Below are positions 32,794-45,400 of a stretch of DNA of 64,000 nucleotides, piece after piece. The stretch's first letter is position 1. Each line of letters begins with the position of its first letter. Location: positions 40,383,681 to 40,447,680 of the forward strand of contig NC_088786.1 in the NCBI RefSeq assembly GCF_949628265.1. The letters are read 5' to 3'. The notes under the pieces are model-generated. The model was not told where the DNA came from, did no database searches, and saw only the letters and a program-made list of their open reading frames with translations. Origin of the DNA: Cloeon dipterum. Taxonomy: Eukaryota > Arthropoda > Insecta > Ephemeroptera > Baetidae. A program made the position numbers and the translations under genes.

Positions 32794-34630
32794 CCGACGC
32801 ATATTTCTTTTTGTTTCGATTTTGCACATTTTTCAACTGTGTGGGCTGTGTGTTTACTTATTGTTGTTGGCTCTGCTCTTCAGCAATTTTATTATTTAGT
32901 CTTTTGCGATTTTTTTTGTCATCAGTTATGCACATTTCCAATAATATTCATAATAATGTCAGCTGCGTTCCTCAGGCGCTATTTGCAGTCGACCTGGAAC
33001 TGAAATGGCTTATGGATTTTTCTAACGGGGATCAAATAAAAGAGTGTGTAAAAAAATCTGCATTTCAGCCTCGTTTTATTCGTCACTGTTCATATAAAAT
33101 TAATTTTGGGAAATATGTATAGGATTTCAGACGTTTTTTGCGCATTATATGCTATTAATACAAGCTCATTGTGCTTCCCGTCGGGGCGGATGCATTTTTG
33201 AAGATAAAAAGCAGCAGCAAAAATTAATAGGTTTGTGCTGGAAAAATCGCAAAAAGTTGCTTTGGTATCGATCTCAGGGTGGGTTACCCTGAAAAAGGTC
33301 ATCAGGGTAGGTCAGGGGGTAGCGGTTGTTCGGACCTTTCATTTGAGACCCTGTGACTTCAAGTCCATCAACTCATCAAATTATTAGAAAATTAAAACCG
33401 TCCGATGCGAGCACTGATTGTGAGAAACGAGGCCGCCGGCATTCTTTAAAGCTGTATGGCAACTTAGGGGTGGAGAGCAAACACCCCTAAACCCTTCAGA
33501 TACTCAGAACTGATTGAAACGAGTCCAACGGTTGGTAGTTTTTGCAATTCTGATGTTTTGAAACCGAGATTTGGAGTTTGCAAAATACGAAAAAGTCGAA
33601 ATTTTCGTGATTTTCGTGTTTTTGCATTTTTTGCCAAGTCCAAAACTCGGGTTCTAACTCTCAGAATTGCAAAAACTAATTACCGTTGGATTTATCTCAA
33701 CCTCTTTTAAGAAGTTAAAGGGTTTAGGGGGTGCATACACCCTTCCCCTGTCATCCCCATTGCTACAGTTTTGATAAAAAAACGACCACCGTCCCTGGCG
33801 ACGCTCAATGTTGCATATTTAAATCTGAATGGCCACTTAGGGGTGAGAAGAAATCACCCCTAAACTTTTCAGTTACTCAGAAAAGATTGAGATGAGTCCA
33901 ATGCTTGGTAGTTTTTGAATTTCTGATGCTTGGAACCTGAGATATTAAGTTGCAAAATTAAAAAAAAACGCGAAATAAAAGCCAATTTTTCACTTTTTGA
34001 GATTTATATTGGGTTTTAACTATCAGGATTGCAAAAACTACCCCCCGTTAGACTCTTCCCAACCTTTTCTAATGCACAGAAAGGTTTTTGACGCGATAAT
34101 TTATTGTATTTTAATAATTTAGAGCGTGCAAAATCCAGACAAATGTAATTAATCTCTGCTCTCAATGTTGGTTTTTTTTAAAAAAAAAAAAAAAGTCCGT
34201 GATTTAATCGGTCTTTTAGCCAGACAAAAAGAAACTTGATTGTCTTACTCAGGCTAAGAATTGTAGAAAGCTCCTAGGAACGAAATTGTAGCGAAATTGT
34301 TATTCTTGTTGTGAGTGGAAAAGAAAGAAATATTAGCAGGCGAAACTTCTTGATAATTCTCTTTATTATTTTTTATTCGCATCCAGAACAAGATGATGGA
34401 TATATTTTCTTACGATACAATTATTTAGACACATCAGATAATTGCTTAAATTAACTCACGAACTCTATAGGAGTTTAGTGTTAAGAAAAAAGAATTCTAT
34501 TTAGCTGTTTAATGAACAAAACACACGCAGCAACCGCTCGAAATCAGCAAACAAAACCAATTTTGTAAAACCCGCATAAAACAAAAAATTCTTCTTCTAG
34601 TTTAGGGACTCTCGCAGATAAAGCTTTGAG
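32794..34630. other. Convergent intergenic region between genes C and D
   Basis: It holds the 3' ends of both genes (AATAAA at 33035-33040 for C). At 33120-34100 lies the repeat block shared with 15010-16000. At 34100-34610 lies the D-side flank, which recurs after gene E at 41990-42480. The former ending of gene D's last exon is at 34614-34630. No other gene was seen. Confidence 0.6.
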
Positions 34631-37600
34631 CTACATTAGCGATGGAACTGACGGAGAAAGTCGATATGTTGTTGCGACTGTATACTGAATGATATCCTTA
34701 TTTGTAACGAATAATAGCCTAAGATTCCCATAGCCCGGCTGCACAAACTTGGTGTAGAAGTTCGGAAAGCACGATACGGACTCCGCAAGAATATCCGAAG
34801 GCACAACCTGGCGGCTTCGGCACCAAACGTCGTGAGTATCGTTCAAGTACTCGGTGTCGCCCACGATTGCATTTGCTCCACCTCCTGCAAAAAAAATACA
34901 GTCTCAATTTTATGATTTTAAATAGTTTGTATTCTCGAAGACATTGGTATTCTTATTATTCTACAATAAATTTTTGTCTGCAGCGAAATTAAAAGGCAGC
35001 ATTTGCATACCGAGCAAATTGTAAATCTGAGTATCGTCAACACTGGACACGGGCTCGTACAGTTTCCATCCAATTGCGCAGCAATATTTGTATGCATCGA
35101 TAGGATTCTACAGTAAACACCGCAAATTTTCAAGAAAATTAAAAAGTATTCCATTTTTTACATAATTTTCTGTAATATTTTTATTCCTGAGGTAAAACAT
35201 CTTGTTGGCAGTCACGGTCGATCCTCCCACAGTTCCGGAAGGATCTGAAAAAGGATTATTGTCAAGATAGAGATATCTTAAATTTCGACGCTCTTTACCT
35301 TTATAGCTCAAAACTAAATCGGCGATCGCTTGCTAATTTAAAAAATTCGGTTATTCTATTGCAGAGCAAAAAATTCAAATAATAATTCACTTGATGCAAA
35401 TTAATACTTGACTACGATTTTGAAATTTTATTTGTATAAGATTTCAAATGAAAAAAAACATGCATGACTAAAGATATATAAGAGAAATTCTTCTTTAAGA
35501 AGAATGAAATTAGTGTAAACAAACACACTGCTGTTTAAATTTTAAAACATACATCTTTGACGCAGGGAATTTCATTAGTTAGCCAACACGATCGGCGAAC
35601 CGGAACGCACGGAATCGGAGGAGATAGCTACAAGTTTTTACTTCAAACAAATTATGTTAAAAAAATCTGAATATCTTACAACTGTTCCGTTGTCGAAATT
35701 ATTTGTAACGATTTGCGAGACAAGGTCAGGCGCTTGCTCCTGGCCGCATTTGAAAGTTTCGTAAGCGGTCACGCATTCGTCGTCAAACTCTGGAATTTTA
35801 ACCTGATGTCTAAAGAATAAAAAATTAAAAAGATAAGCAACGTTTTCCGCTGCAGGTGTCGTAAGCGACGAAGGCAGATTCCATTTTCATCGGTTCTTCC
35901 TGAGTGAAGATTTCTATTTGTTGCAACGTTGCAATCGCGCTCAAGGCACCCAGGTCAAACTTAAAGAAAAATTCGAGTATTTTGAGTTAATATTCAGCAT
36001 TTAGACCACATTGAGTACCATTCCAACTTCAACTCCGACACATTTTAAGAAGCACTATAATTTATAACGTGTTAAACGATTTCTAAGATAAATGATAAGT
36101 AGACCTTCAAATTCAGCGAGATGTTCGCAGTTGGAGAGAGAAACGCGCTCACATTCAACAGCATATCGATTTCCTCTAATTTAAAATGATATAAAATTAT
36201 CAGATTTATTTAAATTAATTTTAAAACCAATCGAAATATCCCAAATTTCCGCGCATTCGGTCTGCATGGCCCTTTGGAAGGTCGCCTTCTTTCTCACTTC
36301 GCAGAGAAAATCTTTCTTCTCGGCGCAGTTGGCGGAGGCGAGCAGCACGGATCCGTTTCTAACTTCGAGGTAAACGCAATCCAAACCGTCCACCGGGTGT
36401 CCAGCCTTCCATTTGAGCTCAGGGTTGATGAAATTCTTGCTCAGCGAGCACCATCGGAAGGTGGAAGGACAGCCCTTGTCCGTCCCAGAGAGCCAGAAGT
36501 CTCCATATGTTGGAGTTTGAAACTCTAGAATTTTAAAATAAGTAGGAAAAGTGTTTGAATTGATCCATGATATCATACTGGATACGATTCTGGAATAACA
36601 ACTCGCTTTTCCCGCCGACTCCATGGACATCAGGGTCATCCCGACCATGCAGCACAAATCCCACGCATCTGCCCAGCTCGACTTTAAGATAATTAACAAT
36701 ATTTTTACAAGGCGGCTGTGGTTTTAGTTGCAAATATATCGATGTAATAGTTTGTAAAGTAATTTACCTGGTTTCTTGTAAATGTTAGAAGATTCCTGCC
36801 ACACCCGTCGTACCATTTGCCGTACGAATAAAAGTCTAGATATAATTTTTTTTATTGAAATGATTAAAATATAAATATTTTCACGTTAGAATACCAAGTA
36901 GCTCTTTTTTATAATTGAAGAGCGTTTCCTACATGTATTGAAATTAATTTAAATAAATTTAATTCAAAAAAGATTAATACATTTCGCTCGCATTTCTCAG
37001 TCGGACACGAAGCAACGCACGGCTTTGGAGTGGTACTTCTGGGTCCCTGAATTATCATATTCAGCAATATTTTAAAAATTCAATCCCATAAATCACCTTG
37101 CAAGCGAATATGTATTTATTGGCGCAGTTCCTATCGGTCATGATGGTGCCTGTGGAATTCAAAACGAACCGGAAGTGGACGCAGCTCTCGTTGCTGCCCG
37201 CGTTGTCCGGCTGTCCCTTTTCCCAAACTAAATCGCCGGCGAGAACGGAGGGACCGCTGGGTTTGCACCACGAAAACTGGTTCGGAGGAGAACCTTTCCA
37301 AGTTCCAGAAGTCCAGTAGTTGTAATTTGCTTTCCAGTTTGCTACAAATCAAAAATTTTGTCAAGAAAAATTGCACCATATTGCATCAGACTTGTGTTAA
37401 AGTTGAGAGAAAACATTTTAAGTGCGATCTGTTCTGCCAAATTGTCAATGCTGAGTGTCTCCATTCCCAAAGCGCAGCAACGGAGGTAGTTGGACAGCCA
37501 GGACATCTGTCCAAATATGATTTAATGCAGAAATTTGGGGTGAATTTGAATAAAAACTGGTTTGTTCCCCAGGAGATAAGTATAGTTGCCAATCTCGATC

Positions 37601-39640
37601 CAAATTCCATAGGAAGTTTTATCTAAAGAAAAGAAAGTTCATAAAAAGCCAGAGTGTATGATGTCTTTCTATGTACTTATTAAATTTCCAGTAGGGTCAA
37701 ACAAGGAGATCTTTGAATGATACTCAAATTTATTTGAGATATTTTGAGGATAGAATAGAAACAGACATTTTTTTCGCATAATTTCGGGCAGTCGACATTG
37801 AACTGGCAGATGAAGGGCAGCGCTTCGTCACATTTTCTTAAAGTCATCCCGCTTGCTGCGGCGGCGGAATTGACGACCGCCAGACAGCTTTCGTCGACGG
37901 AAGGGGCTTTGGTGGTTGGCACGAAATATTTTGGCGCGGAAAGAAGGGATTCCGACACTTTGAACCCCGTCGAACACCACCCGTAAATATTGTCACAGCT
38001 TGGAATGTTTTCCTTTGAGCCACTTGTCCAGAACGTCCCGGCTGGAATTTAAATCAAAGTTTCTTTTTCCGCAAATAAAAATTTGGGGAAACCTTGCAAA
38101 CTGCTGAGACAAGTCAGCTCCTCGACAGAAGGAACGGTCAGGAGGGACATGTCCATCGCTTTGCACCGCAGTCCTGCTTCATTTCTCGTCACCTTTGATT
38201 AAAAAATTAAATAAATGGTTCCAGCAGTATCAAGAAATTTCTACTTTCGCCGTTGAGACGTAATATTGCCTGTTGCTACACTTTGAAGATTTTAGAATTG
38301 AGCCATCCGCTAAAATATAATTAATATTATGTGTTTAAAATGATAAAGTTTTGATATATATATATATTACTCGGAGAGGGTTTTGATGTTGGATTAGCCT
38401 ATACAGAAAATCTTGAATTCTGCCCGATATAAATTAATATTCTCGGTTACCAATAAGAAGTCGTCAAAATCTTTGCACGGCAATGAACATGGGATAGGCT
38501 AAAATATTTTTATGCTTTTTGTATGCCTCAATTTAAGTATTAAGCAAATATACTGTGGTTGTTGTAGTTGTTGTCGTCGTGGTTGTTTTAATTGTTGTCG
38601 TCGTGATGGTTGAAGACGTTGGAGCAGGATTTACTGACAATTTAGTCGTTCCACCTGGCGGCACACTTGGTAAAGTTATTGAAGCTGGCAAATTGTTAAG
38701 GGATGAGGGCAATAATAAAGTTGAAGTTATTCCTGAAGGCAAATTCAAAGATAATTTGGTTGTGCTTGACGGGATTGGTGGTGTTGGTCCTGGTGTACTG
38801 GCTATTCCTCCTGACAATGAGGATGGAGACATTGGTAAAGAATTGACCGCGGATCCTGCCGTAGGCGGGTCGGCATTGGCGCCTCCAGTGGAGGATAAAA
38901 CAGTTACTGCTGCCGTTGACTTTTCATCGTCGCCCGGAATTATATCTTGATTAGTGACGTCAGCAGGTGCATCAGTCATCCCTTTAGAATTGCTGCTGAC
39001 TGCGTTTTCTTCAGAATTGCCGCTCGAATCTTGGGGATTTTGAGCTATGTTTCCAACATTTTAATCAAATATTATTATTTTTCAGAGCTACTCACTCGTT
39101 TCACTGTTTTCTGCCGCATTTTCCTCGTTTGCGTCAGTAGAACTTCCTGTCGCAATGGCCGCTTTTCCCAGAATCGTGGTGACCAGCACATCGTCATCAT
39201 TCGCAGAAAGCGTAGATGGGGAATAGTTAGAAGTGTTTTTGGGTTTGGTCCCGTTTTTAGCTTTGCCCATGCATTTCTTGAAGCCGCAACACTTGATTAT
39301 AGTTTGTCTTCGAAGTGTCTTGGCCGGCAAATATATTTTCACGCGACCTTTTAAACAATTTCATTAAATAATTAAATTATGGGGAATTAACAATTGTATA
39401 TTTAAATTTTTCATTAATCTTAAGAGCGAAACGTGTTTTTTGTCTTACAATCCCGGTCACAAAACAAATTACCCGCATTGCCGCTGATTCGCACTGTCTT
39501 AATTTTCTTGTTCTTCAATCGGATATAAATTAAATTATTATTTATAATATATGAAATTTGCTACTTACTTGTTTAGCTTGCGAGACGGTGATTACAACCA
39601 CGATGATCGATAAAAGGATAATTGAACAGATGGAAGTCAT
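34631..39640 (-). CDS. Gene D: mucin - CTLD - OBP-like - CTLD paralogue with an altered C-terminus
   Basis: Exons 5'->3': 39569-39640, 39473-39512, 39096-39347, 38554-39044, 38451-38498, 38371-38398, 38245-38309, 38093-38192, 37767-38041, 37677-37710, 37558-37622, 37392-37506, 37097-37341, 36981-37046, 36895-36928, 36768-36835, 36579-36681, 36228-36524, 36105-36175, 36019-36054, 35842-35959, 35680-35789, 35553-35627, 35299-35332, 35162-35244, 35011-35107, 34631-34884. The frame is continuous (about 1091 aa) with the same domains as B. In the last exon it has an extra TA near 34681-34684 relative to gene E. This shifts the final residues and drops the closing CTLD4 cysteine, although the old ending is still readable as DNA down to about 34614. 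It may be an early pseudogene, a tolerated truncation, or an assembly slip. Its 3' flank matches that of gene E. Confidence 0.8.
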
Positions 39641-42484
39641 AATTCCTGAAGAGAAGTCTGCACTTCTACCTACATGCTTGCACACGAGCAGAATAATTAG
39701 CTAAAGTTTTGCGTGGCGCTCTGCTGCTGTTTTCGTGCTCTGAATTCTGAGTGAATATCCTGTTCAGCGAGTTTGCACTTCCGGCACATGACGTGCTCTG
39801 AGCATTATTTTCAAATGGGAAAGCATTATTCTGCCGTTCTGCGCTCACAAATGAAGGCAGAAATTTTGAAAACTCCATCATGAGATAGCTAAAAATTATC
39901 AGCTGCGGGGCTGTATAAAATGAAAACTAACACGTTTCTATGTTAAGCAGATTGGGAACCTAAAGAAATGGTAATTATTACGTTAATTGTTGATTATTTT
40001 TTGTACTTCTGCAATAATTAGAACCCGACAATTGGAGGTTAAAGAGCCAAAAATTCGAAAATATTTTTTATTAGTCATTTTTGCACCACTAGACATCTGA
40101 GCCGCCCGCATTTTGATCGGCGGCTGGCTTTCCGGCTCCGAGCCGTCAATTTAGACATCGGCGGCTGGCTGGCAAAATTTCATCGGCTCGGCTGGCGGCT
40201 GGCTTGCAGCCGGCTCATGTGCTTTTTAAGACTGCATAACTCGAAAATCGCAACTAACAACTTACGCGTAACACGCTGTAAACTGCAGCGATCGCAAAAA
40301 TCCGCATTTTTCAGGAAAAAAACAAACTGCATTGCTAAAAAATATTTTAGAGTTTTTTTTATGAAATTTTGCGATTTTTTTCTGAATCACGTGCATTTTT
40401 ATAGAACTTCAAAAATGCTCATGATGCTGGATGACCAAAAGTAGGGATTTTTAAAAAAAATCGGTGGGTTAATTCCTCTGAAAGACCGAAAATTTTAACA
40501 CTCAACAGTCATCGTAATTTTCCAAAATTTCTGACTTTTGACACGGAATGTGACCATTTTTGGGTTTTTCGAAAAAATGCAGAAAAACCTAAATCTGGAG
40601 GATTTTCCCGCTGGTATTATACGCAAAAAATAGTGGTTAATTTTTGCACATTGCAAAATTGGGGAACCCTGGTAAGCTATACAAGTATGCTATAAAATGG
40701 ATGACAAAGTAATGTTAAAATTAAGTTTTTTGTATTACATTTTTGTTTTTCCTTTCAAATGGCAATAATTTAAGTTTATATTTTAGGAATGAAGAAGCAA
40801 TGAAATTTTAAGATGAAAGAAGCGAATTAGGTGGGAAATCGGTATTCATATTGGAAAAACAGGTTGCGAACAGGGTTCGCCAATTTCACAATGCGCAAAA
40901 AATCAGCTGGCAACGAACCCACAGCTTTGGGGTCTCCCGCATTTTTCAGATTTTAACCCCTAAAAAGTCATATTTCGCGCCGTAAAAAGCTGAAAATTTG
41001 GAAAATTGCGTTGATGGAAAAGTCAAAATGTTCAGACTCTTAGTGAAACCATCAGTGGCTTTTATACTGATTTTGTAAAAATCCCTGTTTTTGGTTATCC
41101 ATCATGAGAATTTTCCATAAAAATGCATGTGTTATTTAAAAACTGCTCAAAATTGCAGAAAAAACGCTTAAAACAGTTTTTTGTACATTGGGGGTTTTTC
41201 CGAAAAAATTGCGGTTTTGCGGAGGAAAAATGCGGTTGCAAGTTACATAAATTTGCAACTCACAACAGCGTTTTTTAAGACAGTTGACTTACTGAGTACG
41301 AACTACTTCAGAAAAAATTTCCATGAAACAGAGAACGGCGCAAAGTTTTTTTTTTAACTTTGGAGCACGTGAAATGAAAAAATGGAAAAGATAAAAATTA
41401 TGGGTGGCTGGCTGGCTGGCGCGGCTCAGCTGGCTGAGCCGATTAAAAAGGTCGGCGGCTGGCGGCTCGAGAAAAGGACCGGCAGAGTCGTGGTGTTTTT
41501 TGCATTTATTGCCAAGTCCAAAACTCGGGTTCTAACTCTCAGAATTGCCAAAACTAATCACCATTGGATTTGTCTCAACATCTTTTAAGAAGTTGAAGGG
41601 TTTAGGGGGTGCATACATCCTTCCCCTTTCATCCCCATTGCTACAGTTTTGTTAAAAAAACGACCACCGTCCCTGGCGCCGCTCAATGTTGCATATTTAA
41701 AGCTGAATGGCCACTTAGGGGTGAGAAGAAATCACCCCTAAACTTTTCAGTTACTCAGAAAAGATTGATATGAGTCCAATGGTGGGTAGTTTTTGAAATT
41801 CTGATGCTTGGAACCTGAGATATTATTAAGTTGCAAAATTTCGAAAAACACAAAATAAAAGCAAATTTTTCAATTTTTGAGATTTTTGCTACTCCAAATA
41901 ATGGGTTATAACTATCAGAATTGCAAAAACTACCCCCCGCTAGACTCTTTTCAACTTTTTCTGAGGCACAGAAGGGTTTTTGACGCGATAATTTATTGTA
42001 TTTTAATAATTTAGAGCCTTAAAATCCAGACAAACGTAATTAATCTCTGCTCTCGATGTTTTTTTTTTTAAAAAAAAGCCTGTGATTTTAATCGGTCTTT
42101 TAGCCAGACAAAAAGAAACATGATTGTCTTACTCAGGCTAAGAATTGTAGAAAGCTCCCCTATAGGAACCAAATTTTAGCAAAATTGTTATTCTTATTGT
42201 GAGTGGAAGAAATAATATTATTAGGTGAAACTTCTTGATAATTCTCTTTATTATTTTTTATTCGCAGAACAAGATGGTGGATATTTTCATACGATCGATA
42301 CAATTATTTAGACACATCAGATAATTGCTTAAATTAACTCACGAACTCGATAGGAGTTTATTGTTAAGAAAAAAGAATTCTATTTTGCTGTTTAATGAAC
42401 AAAACACACGCAGCAACCGCTCGAAATCAGCAAACAAAACCAATTTTGTAAAACCCGCATAAAACAAAAAATCCTTCTTCTAGT
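39641..42484. other. Intergenic region between genes D and E
   Basis: 39641-40075 is the upstream region of D, closely matching 47467-47900 upstream of E. 40090-41480 is a separate block edged by CGGCTGG-rich DNA. 41490-42480 is the repeat block and 3' flank of gene E, matching 33600-34610. Nothing coding is supported; the short ORFs are AT-rich noise. Confidence 0.55.
40090..41480. repeat. Block bounded by CGGCTGG-rich ends, possible insertion
   Basis: About 1.35 kb. Both ends are rich in GGCGGCTGGCTGG words and begin or end with a GAGCCGCC-type word in inverted orientation. The interior is AT-rich with poly-A/T patches and no gene. It sits inside a repeat that is continuous elsewhere (for example 47880-47960), which suggests insertion. 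The element type is unknown. Confidence 0.45.
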
Positions 42485-45400
42485 TTAGGGACTCTCGCAG
42501 ATAAAGCTTTGAGGTACATCAGGGAAGGAACTGACGGAGAAAGTCGATATGTTGTTGCGACTGTACTGAATGATATCCTTATTTGGAACGAATAATTGCC
42601 TCAGATGCGCATAGCCCGTCTGTAAAAACTTGGTGTAGAAGTTCGGAATGCACGGTTCAGACCCCACAATAATAGCCGAAGGCACAATTTGGCGGCTTCG
42701 GCACCAAACGTCGTGAGTACCGTTGAAATACTCGGTGTCGCCCACGATTGCATTTGCTCCCCCTGCAAAAAAATACAGTCTCAATTTTATGATTTTTAAT
42801 AATTTGTATTCTCGAAAAAAATGGTTCTTATTATTCTACAATAAATTTTTGTCTGCAGCGAAATTAAAAGGCAGCATTTGCATACCGCCGAGCAAATTGA
42901 AAATACGAGTATCGTCAACACTGGACACGGGCTCGAACAGTTTCCATCCAATTGCGCAGCAATATTTGTATGCATCGATAGGATTCTACAATAAACACCG
43001 CGAATTTTCAAGAAAATTAAAAAGCATTCCATTTTTTACATAATTTTCTTTAAAATCCCTTTTCCTGAGGTACAACATCTTGTTGCCAGTCACGCTCGCC
43101 ACAATTCCGGACGGATCTGAAAAGGGGTTATCGTCAAGATAGAGATATCTTAAATTTCGACGCTCTTTAATTACCTTGATTGCTCAAAACTAAATCGGCG
43201 ATCGCTTGCTAATTTAAAAAATTCGGTTATTTTATTGCAGAGCAAAAAATTTAAATAATAATTCACTTGATGCAAATTAATACTTATTGAATAGGATTTT
43301 GAAAAACCTGCATGACTAAAGATATAAGAGAAATTTTTCTTTAAGAAGAATGAAAGAAGTGTAAACAAACACACTGCTGTTTAAATTTTAAAACATACAT
43401 CTTTGACGCAGGGGATTTCATTAGTGAGCCAACACGATCGGCGATACGGAAGGCACGGGATCGGAGGAGATAGCTAAGTTTTTACTTAAAAAAAATTATG
43501 TTAAAAAAATCTGAATATCTTACAACTGTTCCGTTGTCGAAATTATTTTTAACGATTTTTGAGACAATTTCAGGCGCTTGCTCCTGGCCGCATTTGAAAG
43601 TTTCGTAAGCGGTCACGCACTCGTCGTCAAACTCTGGAATTTTAAACTAAATTCGTAAATAGTAGAAAAGTTAAATAGAAATAACGTTTTCCGCTGCAGG
43701 TGTCGTAGGCGACGAATGCTTTTTCCATTTTCACCGGTTCTTCCTGAGTGAAGATTTCTATTTGCTGCAACGTTGCAATCGCGTTCAAAGCACCCAGATC
43801 AAACTTTAATCAAAATAAAGATTAAAAGTTTCATCAGCATTTCCTGGACATAATAATATCATACCATTCCAACTTCAACTCCGACACATTTCAAGAAGCA
43901 CTAATTTATTCCGTGTTGAAAGTTTTCAAAATTTAGATAAATTATCAAAAAAAAACCTTCAAATTAAGCGAGATTTTCGCAGTTGGAGAGAGAAACTCGC
44001 TCACATTCAACAGCATATCGATTTCCTCTGAATTAAAATGAGATAAAATAATCTGATGTATTTAAATTGATTTTAAAACCAATCGAAATATCCCAAATTT
44101 CCGCGCATTCGGTCTGCATGGCCCTTTGGAAGGTCGCCTCCTTTCTCACTTCGCAGAGAAAATCTTTTTTCTCGGCGCAGTCGGCGGAGGCGAGCAGCAC
44201 GGATCCGTTTCTGACTTCGAGGTAAACGCAGTCCAAACCGTCTTTCGGGTGTCCATCCTTCCATTTGAGCTCAGGTTCAATGAAATTCTTGCTTAACGAG
44301 CACCATCGAAAGGTGGAAGGACAACCCTTGTCTGTCCCTGAGAGCCAGAAGTCTCCAAATGTTGGAGTTTGAAACTCTTTAATATTAAAACATAAAAATA
44401 CAAGTGTTTAAATTGACTCTTTTATCGTACTGGACACGATTTTTGAATAGCAACTTGCTTTTCCCGCCGATTCCATGGACATCAGGGTCAAGCCGACCTT
44501 GCAGCACCAATCCCAAGCATTTGTCCAGTTTGACTTCAAGTTAAAAGGATAATAAATTACAAAATCTTTTGATTTTTGACGCAAATAAAGTAGTTTACGG
44601 GGTTAGTTGTAAAAGTAAGAATGTTCCTGCCACATCCGTCGTACCAGTTGCCGTATTTGAAATAGTCTAGAATTTTTATTACTATAATGCCTAAATTTTA
44701 ATTTAAAATACCTAAAAGCTCATTTTTAGCAAAGAGCTTCTCCTATATTACATATTTTGATAATTTTAATTAAATCCAACATAAACTAACAAAGAAACAA
44801 ACATTTCGCTCGCAATCCTTAGTCGGACACGACGCGACGCACGGCTTTTGGGTTGTACTTCTGGGACCCTGATATGCATATTTAATCAGAGTTACAAAAT
44901 TGACTTGATAATTAATCCACCTTGCACGCGAATATGTATTTATTGGCGCAGTTTCTGTCGGTCATGATGGTGCCTGTGAAATTCAAAACGAAGCGGAAGT
45001 GGACGCAGCTCTCGTTGCTGCCCGCGTTGTCCGGCTGTCCCTTTTCCCAAACCAAATCGTCGGCGAGGACAGACGGCCCGCTGGGTTTGCACCAAGAAAA
45101 CTGATTCGGAGGAGCGCCTTTCCAAGTTCCAGAAGTCCAGTAATTGTAATTCGCTTTCCAGTTTCCTAGAAATTAAAATTTTGTCAAGGAAAATTACACC
45201 ATTTTGCATCGGCAGCAGACTTGTATTGAAGTCGAGAGAAAATTTATTCAGGCCTTTTTGCTCGGCCAGGTTGTCAATGTTGAGCGTCTCCATTCCTAAA
45301 GCGCAGCAACGGAGGTAGTTGGACAGCCAAGACATCTGTCCAAATATGATTTAATGCAGAAATTTTTGGAGTGAATTTGAATAAAAACTGGTTTGTTTCC

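Noticed and set aside
38555-38950. Long Val-rich plus-strand ORF (also 6879-7250, 46368-46580, 53454-53840, 9933-10295 on the opposite strand)
   Set aside because: They are the antisense reading of the Thr/Ser/Pro mucin exons; ACA/ACC/ACT codons give Val runs in reverse. No independent coding sign.
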